A stretch of DNA of 64,000 nt from contig CP070751.1 in NCBI GenBank assembly GCA_020348445.1, forward strand, positions 4,000,662 to 4,064,661, written 5' to 3'. Every line of letters starts with the position of its first letter. Position 1 is the stretch's first letter. The notes below the pieces were generated by a model that saw nothing but the letters and a program-made list of their open reading frames with translations, did not search any database and was not told where the DNA came from. Shown piece by piece: positions 23,382-30,866 of this stretch. Both the position numbers and the translations under genes were made by a program. The DNA comes from Thermoplasmata archaeon. Lineage in GTDB: Archaea; Thermoplasmatota; Thermoplasmata; GCA-020350865.

Positions 23382-25538
23382 ATGAAAAAAATCGCATACA
23401 CTGTCTTAGCTGCATCCCTTGTGCTCCCTTTAATGCTTTTTGCTCAGATGAATTTCGCGTATGCAGAGGGTGATGCAGAAGGATTTGAAATCAATTTGAC
23501 AAACGATACAGTAGATCAGGGGAAATGTGCAATTCACGGAAACAGGGTGGTTTGGACCGAGGAAGTGAATTCCGGCGGAATCATAAATTGGGATATATTC
23601 CTCTATGATTTATCCATTGACAGCGATGGCGATAAAGTCCCAAATTACCTGGAAGATGTAAGACCAGATCCCGATCCCGCAAGAATCAGAATAACCACGA
23701 ATACAGCAAATCAATTGAATCCAGAAATCCATGGTGATATAATTGTCTGGGAAGACAGAAGGCACGGTAACTTTGACGTTTATATGTACGATCTTGCAGA
23801 GGATACAGATACTAATGGGAAACCCAATTACCTCGAAGATGTAAGACCCGATCCTGATTTAGCAGAAATAAGAATTACAGACGATCCTGCTGATCAGGAA
23901 AAACCTGCTGTCTATGGTTCTAAAATAGTGTGGATCGATAAAAGAAACGGCAACAAAGATATTTTCATATTTGATGTCATCTCAGAAAAAGAAACGATTC
24001 TGATTGGGCATAATGAGACAGGGGAAGTGAAATACAGACCCAAACAAGACGATCCCTGGATATATGGTAACAAGGTCGTTTGGTTAGACGATAGTTATGC
24101 GGTGGGAAGTTGGGAAATAATAATGTATAATCTATCAGTGGATTCTAACAAAAACGGCATACCCAATTATCTGGATGCCCAAAGACCCCAGTTTGACCCT
24201 GCCGTAACAAGGATAACCACAAACTCCGAGAGTGAAAGTTACCCTTCAATAAATGGCAATTATATAGCTTTCACCAGGTCCAAGAATATCTATTTATACG
24301 ATATACAAAAAAAAGAGGAATATAAGCTAACCAACAGCTCTTCAACACAAAAAATCGATGGCAATTTCTGCAAGATTCATGGAACCAAGGTGGTATGGGC
24401 CTATATATATGTTAATGATTCAAAGGAAGTAAAGGATGCGTATATATACGATTTGGCTCTTGACTCAGACGGTGATAGAGTACCAAATTACTGTGACACC
24501 GATGATCCTAACCGCAATTTTGCAATAAATCGCATTACCAACGAATCTGAACAATATCCCATGAAACCTGCAGTTTTTACAAATAAAATCGTCTGGCACG
24601 ATAGTCGGAACTTGATTAGGGACATATATCTATTCAACCTAACAAAAAATTCTCCTTGTGAGATTACGGATTGGACACCAGATTATATCCCAGAAATATC
24701 GGATAATGATTCGTTTGTGTTCAACATCGTTGCCTGGGATCCAGAACTTGACGATTTAAATTACGTCTGGTACGTCAATGAACTTGAGCAAGAAGGAGAA
24801 GAAAGCGACTATTTTGAATATTTCCCAGAAAACGGCTCAGGAGGTGTGCATGAGGTCAAGGTCGTTGTTTCTGAAGGGGAGTACTCTGTTGAGAAAATCT
24901 GGTTGATTAATGTGATTGAATCAAATATCGCTCCCCCAGAATTCATCATGGTTGATCCAGTAATAAATCCGTGGGTTGTGGAGGGTGAGAAAATTTCCTT
25001 TAAAATTGTTGTTGGTGACGAGGATTCTTTTGAACTTAGTTCAAATTGGATTCATGACCTCGGATTAGGTGGGGGAAGTACACATACTTACTTAACAACG
25101 GATTCAAAGCACGTTTCGGAGTTTTCTTTTACGCCGGATATGGAATATGACAGTTCAAATGAGGTCAGAAGTTACACAATTTCCGTGAATGTTTCAGATG
25201 GAAAATTCAATATATCTTATAAATGGGATTTAGCTATACATTATTTCGAGGATGCCGATATGGACGGCTATTCTGATGAAGTTGAAGTTGCTTACAATTC
25301 AGATCCACTGGACGCTACCTCCACCCCCCCTGACCTGGATGGTGATGGAATTATTGATATTGATGATGATGACAAGGACGGCGACGGTCTTTTGGATGAA
25401 CATGATTCCTATCCATTGATTTCAGATAAACAACTAGACGGCCAACCTGATTATTCTGTTGAGATATTGTTAATATTAATTAGCATAGTCTTTTTAGTAG
25501 TGGCAATAATCATCCTGTCAAGGATTTCAAAATCATAA
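23382..25538 (+). CDS. Membrane-anchored beta-propeller surface protein with calcium repeats
   Basis: 718 residues from ATG 23382 (GATGAGGAAAGC upstream is the ribosome site; an earlier in-frame start at 23364 is less likely). A signal peptide (MKKIAYTVLAASLVLPLML) is followed by TolB-like repeats with the pattern I-H-G-N-R-V-V-W...D-I-F-L-Y-D, about six copies. Some loops carry DSDGD-VPNYLEDVRPDPD insertions that look like calcium-binding thrombospondin-3 units. Two Ig-like domains, a DLDGDGIIDIDDDD calcium segment and a C-terminal transmembrane helix with a short cytoplasmic end follow. It is an extracellular structural or binding protein with unknown ligand. Calcium units within propeller loops are unusual. 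Confidence 0.85.
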   Translation: MKKIAYTVLAASLVLPLMLFAQMNFAYAEGDAEGFEINLTNDTVDQGKCAIHGNRVVWTEEVNSGGIINWDIFLYDLSIDSDGDKVPNYLEDVRPDPDPARIRITTNTANQLNPEIHGDIIVWEDRRHGNFDVYMYDLAEDTDTNGKPNYLEDVRPDPDLAEIRITDDPADQEKPAVYGSKIVWIDKRNGNKDIFIFDVISEKETILIGHNETGEVKYRPKQDDPWIYGNKVVWLDDSYAVGSWEIIMYNLSVDSNKNGIPNYLDAQRPQFDPAVTRITTNSESESYPSINGNYIAFTRSKNIYLYDIQKKEEYKLTNSSSTQKIDGNFCKIHGTKVVWAYIYVNDSKEVKDAYIYDLALDSDGDRVPNYCDTDDPNRNFAINRITNESEQYPMKPAVFTNKIVWHDSRNLIRDIYLFNLTKNSPCEITDWTPDYIPEISDNDSFVFNIVAWDPELDDLNYVWYVNELEQEGEESDYFEYFPENGSGGVHEVKVVVSEGEYSVEKIWLINVIESNIAPPEFIMVDPVINPWVVEGEKISFKIVVGDEDSFELSSNWIHDLGLGGGSTHTYLTTDSKHVSEFSFTPDMEYDSSNEVRSYTISVNVSDGKFNISYKWDLAIHYFEDADMDGYSDEVEVAYNSDPLDATSTPPDLDGDGIIDIDDDDKDGDGLLDEHDSYPLISDKQLDGQPDYSVEILLILISIVFLVVAIIILSRISKS

Positions 25539-25553
25539 AATGAAGCAATATCT

Positions 25554-26333
25554 CTAAAGTTCAACTCTTCTGCCGCATGCATCTCTTCTAAATCTACCAA
25601 AATCAGCAAGTTCAGACAGAATTTTACCCGAAAATACAGGTCCGTCTATACATACATGAAAACCATCAATTGCACAGGAATCACAGATACCTACACCACA
25701 TTTCATGTACCTTTCCAAGGATGCCTGAAGGGGTATGCCATTTAGTTTTGCTAAATCTGCTATCTTTTTTATCATGATCTCGGGTCCGCAGCAAAGAATC
25801 TCGTCAAAACTTTGTTTTTTAAGTATATCCTCCACCAGATCACTTACGAATCCGTGAAAACCTAAAGAGCCATCATCTGTTGAGATATTAAGTTCCCTTG
25901 AGCATCCCTTGAGCCTATTAATAAATAGCAGCTCGGATTTAGATTTTGCTCCAAAGGCAAGTGTGATCTGTTTTCCGATATTGTGTGCATTTTCCATTAA
26001 TGGAGCAAGTGGCGCGATACCTATCCCCCCAGCCACAACAAGGAGACTATCCCCTGTCGCCTCAAAAAATGTGCCGTGTGGACCTCTTATTCCAATTTTG
26101 TCACCAGGTTTCAATTTGCATAGTGAAGAGGTGGCCTTACCCACATTCTTTACCGTGATTCCCTTTTTTTCCCCGAGGTAAGAAACTGACATGGGCACCT
26201 CATCAACAGACGGAATCCAGACCATAACGAACTGACCTGGATAAGCTTCGAAATCATCTTCGAAAAATATTGTTTTAACATCGGGGTTTTCTTCAACAAT
26301 ATCCAGGATTTTGACAATTCTCGGTAATTCCAA
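25554..26333 (-). CDS. pyrK: Dihydroorotate dehydrogenase B, electron-transfer subunit
   Basis: About 259 residues. The protein carries FAD and a [2Fe-2S] cluster and passes electrons between NAD and the PyrD subunit. It has an FAD-binding beta barrel (YPGQFVMVW, then an RGPHGTFF-type turn), the nucleotide-binding VVAGGIGIAPLAPL segment and four cluster cysteines, C-x4-C-x2-C-x7-C, within CGVGICDSCAIDGFHVC. The frame is open to 26462, inside pyrD. I favour TTG at 26333, which overlaps the pyrD stop and has AAAGGAT upstream; TTG 26351 and ATG 26390 are alternatives. Tight coupling to pyrD is clear. Confidence 0.93.
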   Translation of the reverse strand: MELPRIVKILDIVEENPDVKTIFFEDDFEAYPGQFVMVWIPSVDEVPMSVSYLGEKKGITVKNVGKATSSLCKLKPGDKIGIRGPHGTFFEATGDSLLVVAGGIGIAPLAPLMENAHNIGKQITLAFGAKSKSELLFINRLKGCSRELNISTDDGSLGFHGFVSDLVEDILKKQSFDEILCCGPEIMIKKIADLAKLNGIPLQASLERYMKCGVGICDSCAIDGFHVCIDGPVFSGKILSELADFGRFRRDACGRRVEL

Positions 26334-26334
26334 A

Positions 26335-27270
26335 TTATCCTTTTTGGGCAATTCCCACCATCTCCTTAATGGTCTTGTAGCTGTGAGCATCCATGAATTC
26401 TTGGATTTGTTGGCACACCTTAGAAAAGATACCGATCCCCTTGTAATACACCCCGCTTCCAATCTGAACTGCGCTCGCTCCTGCCATTATGTATTCGATC
26501 GCATCATTTCCAGAAAGAATTCCTCCTACCCCTATTACGGGCAATTCTGTCTCGGCCTTGATTTCGTAGATGCATCTAAGACCTATGGGTTTTATGCCCG
26601 GGCCGCTCAAACCACCTATTGCATTGGAAAGGATGGGTAATGCCATGTCGATATCGATAGCCATTGCACTGATTGTGTTTATTGCAACGATACCATCACC
26701 TTCAGCATCTTCCACTGCACATGCGATTTCTGCTATATTGCTCACATTGGGACTGAGTTTAACATATACAGGTACTTTCACAGCACCTTTTACGACCTTC
26801 GTGATTTCCAATACTTTTTCCTTGTCATGTCCCAATATAGCTCCGTAACCTTTTGCATGGGGGCAGCTCAGATTGAGTTCCAGGGCAGATACACCGAATT
26901 TCTCCATTTCAACGGCGAGGATCTCAAATTCCTGGGCATCTGCGCCGAAAATGCTCCCGATAACAGGTATATTGGTACCTATAATAGATTCAACTTCATC
27001 CTTGTAATTGTCTATCCCCGGATTGGGCAGTCCCATGGCGTTTATGATTCCATGCTCTGTTTCCACGAATGTTGGATTGCCATGTCCTTCTCTTGGCTCG
27101 ATACCAATGGATTTTGTAACCACGGCTCCTGCCCCTGCCTTGGCAACATTTTCAAGGGAGGCACCTGTCTCTCCGAGAATTCCCGCAGCAAGTATCGTGG
27201 GATTCTTTAGTTTTAATCCCGGTAATGTTGTAGCAATATCTACCATTTTATCGCAATCAGAAATAGGCAT
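26335..27270 (-). CDS. pyrD: Dihydroorotate dehydrogenase B, catalytic subunit
   Basis: 311 residues. This FMN TIM barrel oxidises dihydroorotate to orotate in pyrimidine synthesis. Class 1B features are visible: active-site Cys in ELNLSCPHAKGYG, phosphate-binding IGVGGILSG and AVQIGSGVYYKG near the C terminus. It starts at ATG 27270 (second Met 24 bases on) and overlaps pyrK, its electron-transfer partner. A TATA element that reads in both directions lies upstream (27324-27334), and a divergent metallopeptidase gene starts at 27407. Confidence 0.95.
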   Translation of the reverse strand: MPISDCDKMVDIATTLPGLKLKNPTILAAGILGETGASLENVAKAGAGAVVTKSIGIEPREGHGNPTFVETEHGIINAMGLPNPGIDNYKDEVESIIGTNIPVIGSIFGADAQEFEILAVEMEKFGVSALELNLSCPHAKGYGAILGHDKEKVLEITKVVKGAVKVPVYVKLSPNVSNIAEIACAVEDAEGDGIVAINTISAMAIDIDMALPILSNAIGGLSGPGIKPIGLRCIYEIKAETELPVIGVGGILSGNDAIEYIMAGASAVQIGSGVYYKGIGIFSKVCQQIQEFMDAHSYKTIKEMVGIAQKG

Positions 27271-27323
27271 CTATGATTTAATATTTTGTAGGGATTAGGT
27301 GGCATGATAATTTCCACAAAAAT

Positions 27324-27334
27324 GTTTTATATAC
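27324..27334. promoter_or_regulatory. Shared TATA element between pyrD and the metallopeptidase gene
   Basis: GTTTTATATAC can serve as a TATA box on either strand and lies in the only gap between the two divergent genes. Orientation and use are inferred from spacing. Confidence 0.4.
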
Positions 27335-27362
27335 ATGGGATTATGGGGTCTATCAGCACTGG

Positions 27363-27377
27363 GGCATATAATATGCC
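27363..27377. promoter_or_regulatory. 15-bp palindrome at the predicted metallopeptidase transcription start
   Basis: GGCATAT-A-ATATGCC is a perfect inverted repeat about 30 bases after the TATA element and 30 bases before the GTG start. The position is that of an archaeal repressor operator. The binding protein is unknown. Confidence 0.45.
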
Positions 27378-27406
27378 TTCAATAGATCTTATTTGGGGGA
27401 GCATAA

Positions 27407-29050
27407 GTGGTTGATATAGAAGAAGAGATATATGAGATTTGGAAGGAACTTAGGCCCTCTGATGCTTTTTTAGAGGGACTAAACCAATATGCAGGTAAGC
27501 TTTTTATCTTTTCTTCTGAAAATAAAGAGAGGGTCCAAAAGAAAATTCAATACTTGAAATCAAAGGCAAATACCCAGGTTGAAAAGAAATTCTTAATTAG
27601 CCTTGAAGCAACGCTGAAATTTCGAGATCCCCATCATGATCTAAGTGACATGACCTGGACCTTATTTGGACATCTTATGAAGGAGGGAGTAAATCCATTA
27701 CATATATCTTCGCTTATAGATTGTATGAATCAGAATATTGATTACTCCATAAATAACCACAATCTGGATGCACTTCCCATTGAACTGAAAATTATCCTTT
27801 TAAACTATTGCAATGCTCTATTGGGCATGCTTAAGAGCATTTCAAAAGATACAGATGACACTGCTTTAAAGGAAAAGATAGAAAGGGGTCTTTCAAAGAT
27901 CAAAGAATACAAAGATTTGGTACCCGTAAAAGGTCTAGAAAAGGGGGACTTCACAGAAGTTTTTCCCATATTAAAGCGAGATTCAACTGGGGATTTGGGC
28001 AGATTCACCCTCTATCCCCAACTCATAAAGGAACAGTACGACTATTACGAAACTCCAGATGAGATCGAGAAAAAGGGTCTTGAATGGCTCGAAAAAGAAC
28101 TGCCCCGACTTATGGAGACTGCTAAGATAATTGCAGATTATTACGAAATCGAATGCAATATTGAAGCTGTGGACAAACAGATAGCACAAAAAAGAAATGT
28201 TGAGAATACAGATCTTGTGAACTTCATTAAAGATTTTCGAAAGAAGACCAGTGCGGTAGTTGAAAAGCACCTTGTTAAGATAAATCCTAGATATGATACC
28301 AGGATAATCGAAACTCCTAAAAGTCTTCTGAATTTCATACCAACAGCTGCCATGACAAGTTTTGACGGGCTGACAGAAAAACCCTTTAATGTCTTATTTG
28401 TAACCACTGATGAGAAGCACTCACCGCCCACTAGTCCCATCGATATATTCCAGTTGATTGTCCATGAGGAATACGGTCATTGTGTCAATTTCTCCAACTC
28501 AGCTTTGGGTTTTGCAATAAAGCCAAATCTAATAGAGAAATTGGACTCGTCACTTCATTTTCCCATCTCAGAGGCTATATCATTTCACAGGGAGCTCGAA
28601 ACCCAAACTCTTGTAGAGGAATTGGCTGATAAAAAAAGAGAGGATCTGGAAAAGGAAGAAGCAGAGCTTTTGGATACCATGGCATCCTGGGGAGATATAA
28701 AAGAAATCGTTTTAGAATCAAGATTTCTAATTTACAAGTGGAGGATCATAAGGTTCCTTAGGGCAATAGGTGATGTGAGAATCAACATGAACAAGCAATC
28801 TGTTGTTGAGTTCGTACAATGGGCCTCGAAAAAAACAGGTTTTTCAGAGAAGCTTATCTATGATCAGATATTCTTTTTCCAGGAGAATCCAGGTATTGCA
28901 CCTTGTTACGCCATTGCAGGTATGTCTTTAAAGGAAATCCAAGATGAGGCCAAGAAAAAGGGAAAGGATATTTTGGAGTTCAACACGATTGCCAGTTCTC
29001 TAGGTTTTCCAGGCCGTACTATTTTCGAGGAGAAGCTGAGGAATCTATAA
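27407..29050 (+). CDS. Putative zinc metallopeptidase with HExxGH motif (DUF885-like)
   Basis: 547 residues, mostly helical, no signal peptide, so probably cytoplasmic. The motif HEEYGH, about 350 residues in, matches the HExxGH zinc site of DPP III-type and some DUF885-like peptidases. The upstream block SLLNFIPTAAMTSFDG and strand NVLFVTT resemble the substrate-cleft strands of DUF885 proteins. A Glu in SEAISFHRELE about 38 residues later is a candidate third ligand. The start is GTG 27407, with GGGGGAG five bases upstream. Family placement is tentative; a gluzincin-type peptidase is the safe statement. Confidence 0.7.
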   Translation: MVDIEEEIYEIWKELRPSDAFLEGLNQYAGKLFIFSSENKERVQKKIQYLKSKANTQVEKKFLISLEATLKFRDPHHDLSDMTWTLFGHLMKEGVNPLHISSLIDCMNQNIDYSINNHNLDALPIELKIILLNYCNALLGMLKSISKDTDDTALKEKIERGLSKIKEYKDLVPVKGLEKGDFTEVFPILKRDSTGDLGRFTLYPQLIKEQYDYYETPDEIEKKGLEWLEKELPRLMETAKIIADYYEIECNIEAVDKQIAQKRNVENTDLVNFIKDFRKKTSAVVEKHLVKINPRYDTRIIETPKSLLNFIPTAAMTSFDGLTEKPFNVLFVTTDEKHSPPTSPIDIFQLIVHEEYGHCVNFSNSALGFAIKPNLIEKLDSSLHFPISEAISFHRELETQTLVEELADKKREDLEKEEAELLDTMASWGDIKEIVLESRFLIYKWRIIRFLRAIGDVRINMNKQSVVEFVQWASKKTGFSEKLIYDQIFFFQENPGIAPCYAIAGMSLKEIQDEAKKKGKDILEFNTIASSLGFPGRTIFEEKLRNL

Positions 29051-29069
29051 GTGTTCCCCTCTGTCCGTA

Positions 29070-29180
29070 CCCCCACCATCGTGGCCTATTACCTTTTCTA
29101 TCGCATTAATTCAGCGGCCACTTTACCCTTAGGTTATGTAAATATGAGTTTGTATCTTAAGCCTAAGGGCTCCCACCCTT
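29070..29180 (+). repeat. Dispersed structured element, copy A
   Basis: This segment is clearly related to 52485-52600: the left edges match as CCCCC[A/T]CC[A/G]TCGTG[G/T]CCTATT, and both continue into GGTTAT, 17 bases, TCTTAA[A/G]CCT. Here the core is held by an 8-bp inverted repeat CCCTTAGG/CCTAAGGG (29126-29133 with 29162-29169). The same core also occurs in the tandem hairpins at 29521 and after. It lies between the metallopeptidase stop and the tRNA-Arg promoter. Confidence 0.6.
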
Positions 29181-29215
29181 AATCCCTGGAATTATTTAAT
29201 GAATTCTTTCTCAAA

Positions 29216-29225
29216 AAATATAATA
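29216..29225 (+). promoter_or_regulatory. TATA box for tRNA-Arg
   Basis: AAATATAATA is centred about 27 bases before the first tRNA base at 29248, the standard archaeal distance for a tRNA that starts near its transcription start. Confidence 0.6.
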
Positions 29226-29247
29226 ACCTAAAGTACATTTTGGCAGT

Positions 29248-29495
29248 GGGCTCGTGAGGTAGTTATCCAGGTTGGTTCCAACTTGGACTACATTGGATAT
29301 CCTACCGGCCTTCGGTGACCCTTTAGAAAAGCGTCAACGGAAAAGTGTGGCGTGAACGCCACTTGCACTGCTCCGCAGTGCCTTGACATCCTCGCATCCT
29401 TCGGATGCTCGGCCTTTGTATTAATTTCATTCGTTCATAATCATTAAAGGGCCTGGAGATAGCCGGTTACCGGGGTTCGAATCCCCGCGAGTCCG
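29248..29495 (+). tRNA. tRNA-Arg (anticodon UCG) with two introns
   Basis: Acceptor GGGCTCG (29248-29254) pairs with CGAGTCC (29488-29494), discriminator G. T arm CGGGG-TTCGAAT-CCCCG is perfect. The anticodon stem CCGGC/GCCGG holds loop CTTCGG+A, anticodon TCG (29312-29314). A 145-nt intron, 29316-29460, sits at the canonical 37/38 site. Its bulge-helix-bulge is visible: bulges GGT and ATA flanking CTTC/GGAG, with CCCTTT/AAAGGG inside. A second insert of 28 nt, about 29266-29293, lies in the D loop: helix GTAGT/ACTAC, bulges TAT and ATT, and hairpin CCAGGTTGG/CCAACTTGG. Removing both leaves 75 nt with T8, A14, G15, G18-G19, A21 and C48 in place. The large intron has three hairpins of its own. 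A TATA box precedes the gene. Confidence 0.88.
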
Positions 29496-29520
29496 CTATT
29501 CTATTATTTTGCCAGCAGAC

Positions 29521-29735
29521 GCGGACTCGCTCGTGTTCAGGTTATGTTCAGAATACAAATAAGTCTTAAACCTGAACACCCGGAGTCCTTCAATGAGATC
29601 CAATTATATTCCGTGGATTCGCTTTGTGTTCAGGTTATGCTTGGAATACAATTAAGTCTTAAACCTGAACACCCGGAGTCCTTCGTTATAATACGATTCC
29701 AGATACGCGGACTCGCTACGTGTTCAAGTTACGCT
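29521..29735 (+). repeat. Tandem 93-bp hairpin repeats, two full copies and one partial
   Basis: Units start at 29521, 29614 and 29707. Full units contain GTGTTCAGGTT paired with AACCTGAACAC (29533-29543 with 29569-29579; 29626-29636 with 29662-29672), enclosed by GGACTC or GGATTC pairing with GAGTCC. The third unit keeps only the left arm (GTGTTCAAGTT). The first unit's GCGGACTCGC is also complementary to the tRNA 3' end GCGAGTCCGC (29487-29496). No coding signal: the frame crossing it merely reads the repeats. Confidence 0.8.
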
Positions 29736-29968
29736 TTCTTTTGTTTTGGGTATAAAAGATACAAGAAAGGTTCTCCTTTACCGACGAAAACCAATAGCTA
29801 TTAAAAGAATCATAGATAAGAAATACACGGCCGATATTCAACTAAACAGGAATTGTGAGATGAGAAAAAAATATGTATTAATACAACCATTATATAGTTG
29901 AAGGGGTTATAAACTATAATACTAACAATCTCAGTATAAATCCATATAAATCCCAGAGATTGATTGTC
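29736..29968 (+). other. Gap before the lipoprotein gene
   Basis: A weak hairpin (CTTTCTT/AAGAAAG) closes the repeat block. TATATAGTT and TATAAACTATAATA elements near 29890-29920 are candidate promoters for the lipoprotein gene. Nothing else is recognised here. Confidence 0.4.
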
Positions 29969-30619
29969 ATGTCCAACCGCAATTGTAGTGCGAGAGGTAA
30001 AATGGTCTTAGGAATTGTTTTAATAGTCGTCTTAATGTTGACAGCGGTCTTTGCAGGCTGTGTGTCAGAGGATATCGAACCCGAGAATGGCAATTCCAAG
30101 GAGACCGAGGATCAGCCTGACGCTGATGAGGTTCCAGATGACACTGATGAGGTTCCGGATGAAGGGGATGGAAACGAAAGCGAACCTCCCGAAACTGACG
30201 GGGCAGAAGCAGAAGGGACGACAGGAGCCGAGGGTACGGTGGAAGCCCTTGCTCAAGCATCACCCGAAACAGTGACAGAGACTTTGGAACTGCATATCCC
30301 CGAGGATAAAATAACGGGCGTCGATTTCGTTATAAGGGTCGAAGACGGAGACGAAGAAACCAATCCCGATGAGGTTAGCGGAAGCATCGATAGTACCGAT
30401 GGGTACACTGAACCTCTACCAAAAGGACAAACCCCCTATAGCAAGACCATTGCCATTAAGCCTCCAAAAGGTCAATACCTACCAGAGGATTGGATTATTA
30501 CCCTAGAGGTGGTATGCCATGCAAGTGATGACCAATGGCCAGGCCCCTTAATGTGGGTCGGAAGCCCTGATAATGGTTTCTCTTACAATGTCAGTGCTAC
30601 ATACAAATATCTTATATAA
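29969..30619 (+). CDS. Secreted acidic lipoprotein of unknown function
   Basis: 216 residues from ATG 29969 (an in-frame TTG nine bases earlier is possible). A signal peptide ends in a lipobox (LTAVFAGC), so the Cys near residue 30 should carry lipid and anchor the protein outside the membrane. A linker of about 65 residues rich in Glu, Asp and Pro follows, then a beta-rich domain with a WIITLEVVCHA strand and aromatic end. No family recognised. It lies alone between the tRNA-Arg gene and its decayed 3' copy, as cargo would in a small integrated element. Confidence 0.75.
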   Translation: MSNRNCSARGKMVLGIVLIVVLMLTAVFAGCVSEDIEPENGNSKETEDQPDADEVPDDTDEVPDEGDGNESEPPETDGAEAEGTTGAEGTVEALAQASPETVTETLELHIPEDKITGVDFVIRVEDGDEETNPDEVSGSIDSTDGYTEPLPKGQTPYSKTIAIKPPKGQYLPEDWIITLEVVCHASDDQWPGPLMWVGSPDNGFSYNVSATYKYLI

Positions 30620-30696
30620 GCTGAGCAAGGTTGAATTTGGGGTTTAATAACTATTATATATGAACAAACAAACTTGTGGATCGAATAGATTTATTA

Positions 30697-30792
30697 ACAT
30701 ATCCTACCGGTCTTCGGAAACCCCCTTTATTACTATTTTTTACAGGGGGTTGTGGTAAGCTGGTTACCGGAGTTTGAATCCTCACGAGTCCG
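30697..30792 (+). pseudogene. Decayed tRNA-Arg (UCG) 3' portion with its own intron
   Basis: From ATATCCTACC (D-arm 3' side) to CGAGTCC-G (acceptor 3' strand and discriminator), this copies the tRNA-Arg at 29248-29495. The anticodon loop CTTCGG is kept. A different 40-nt intron (30718-30757) still shows bulges GGA and TAA and a 7-bp AACCCCC/GGGGGTT helix. The 5' acceptor and D-stem strands are missing, the T stem has two mismatches and T-loop C56 is T. A flanking hairpin follows as in the intact gene (30783-30793 with 30818-30828). Confidence 0.75.
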
Positions 30793-30866
30793 CTCTATTT
30801 TATAATTGTCTTAATATGCGGACTCGTGCGTTATCAGATATATCATGAAAAAGCCTAACCAATTAA

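Noticed and set aside
29544..29804. An 86-codon open frame across the tandem hairpin repeats
   Set aside because: It encodes the same LSLKPEHPESF-type phrase twice only because the DNA unit repeats. There is no ribosome site and the composition is not protein-like.
30697..30850. A circularly permuted tRNA-Arg, with GGACTCG after the 3' half as its 5' half
   Set aside because: GGACTCG would pair with the acceptor strand, but the bases after it (TGCGTTATC) do not pair with the D-stem 3' strand CCT. The T stem is also decayed.
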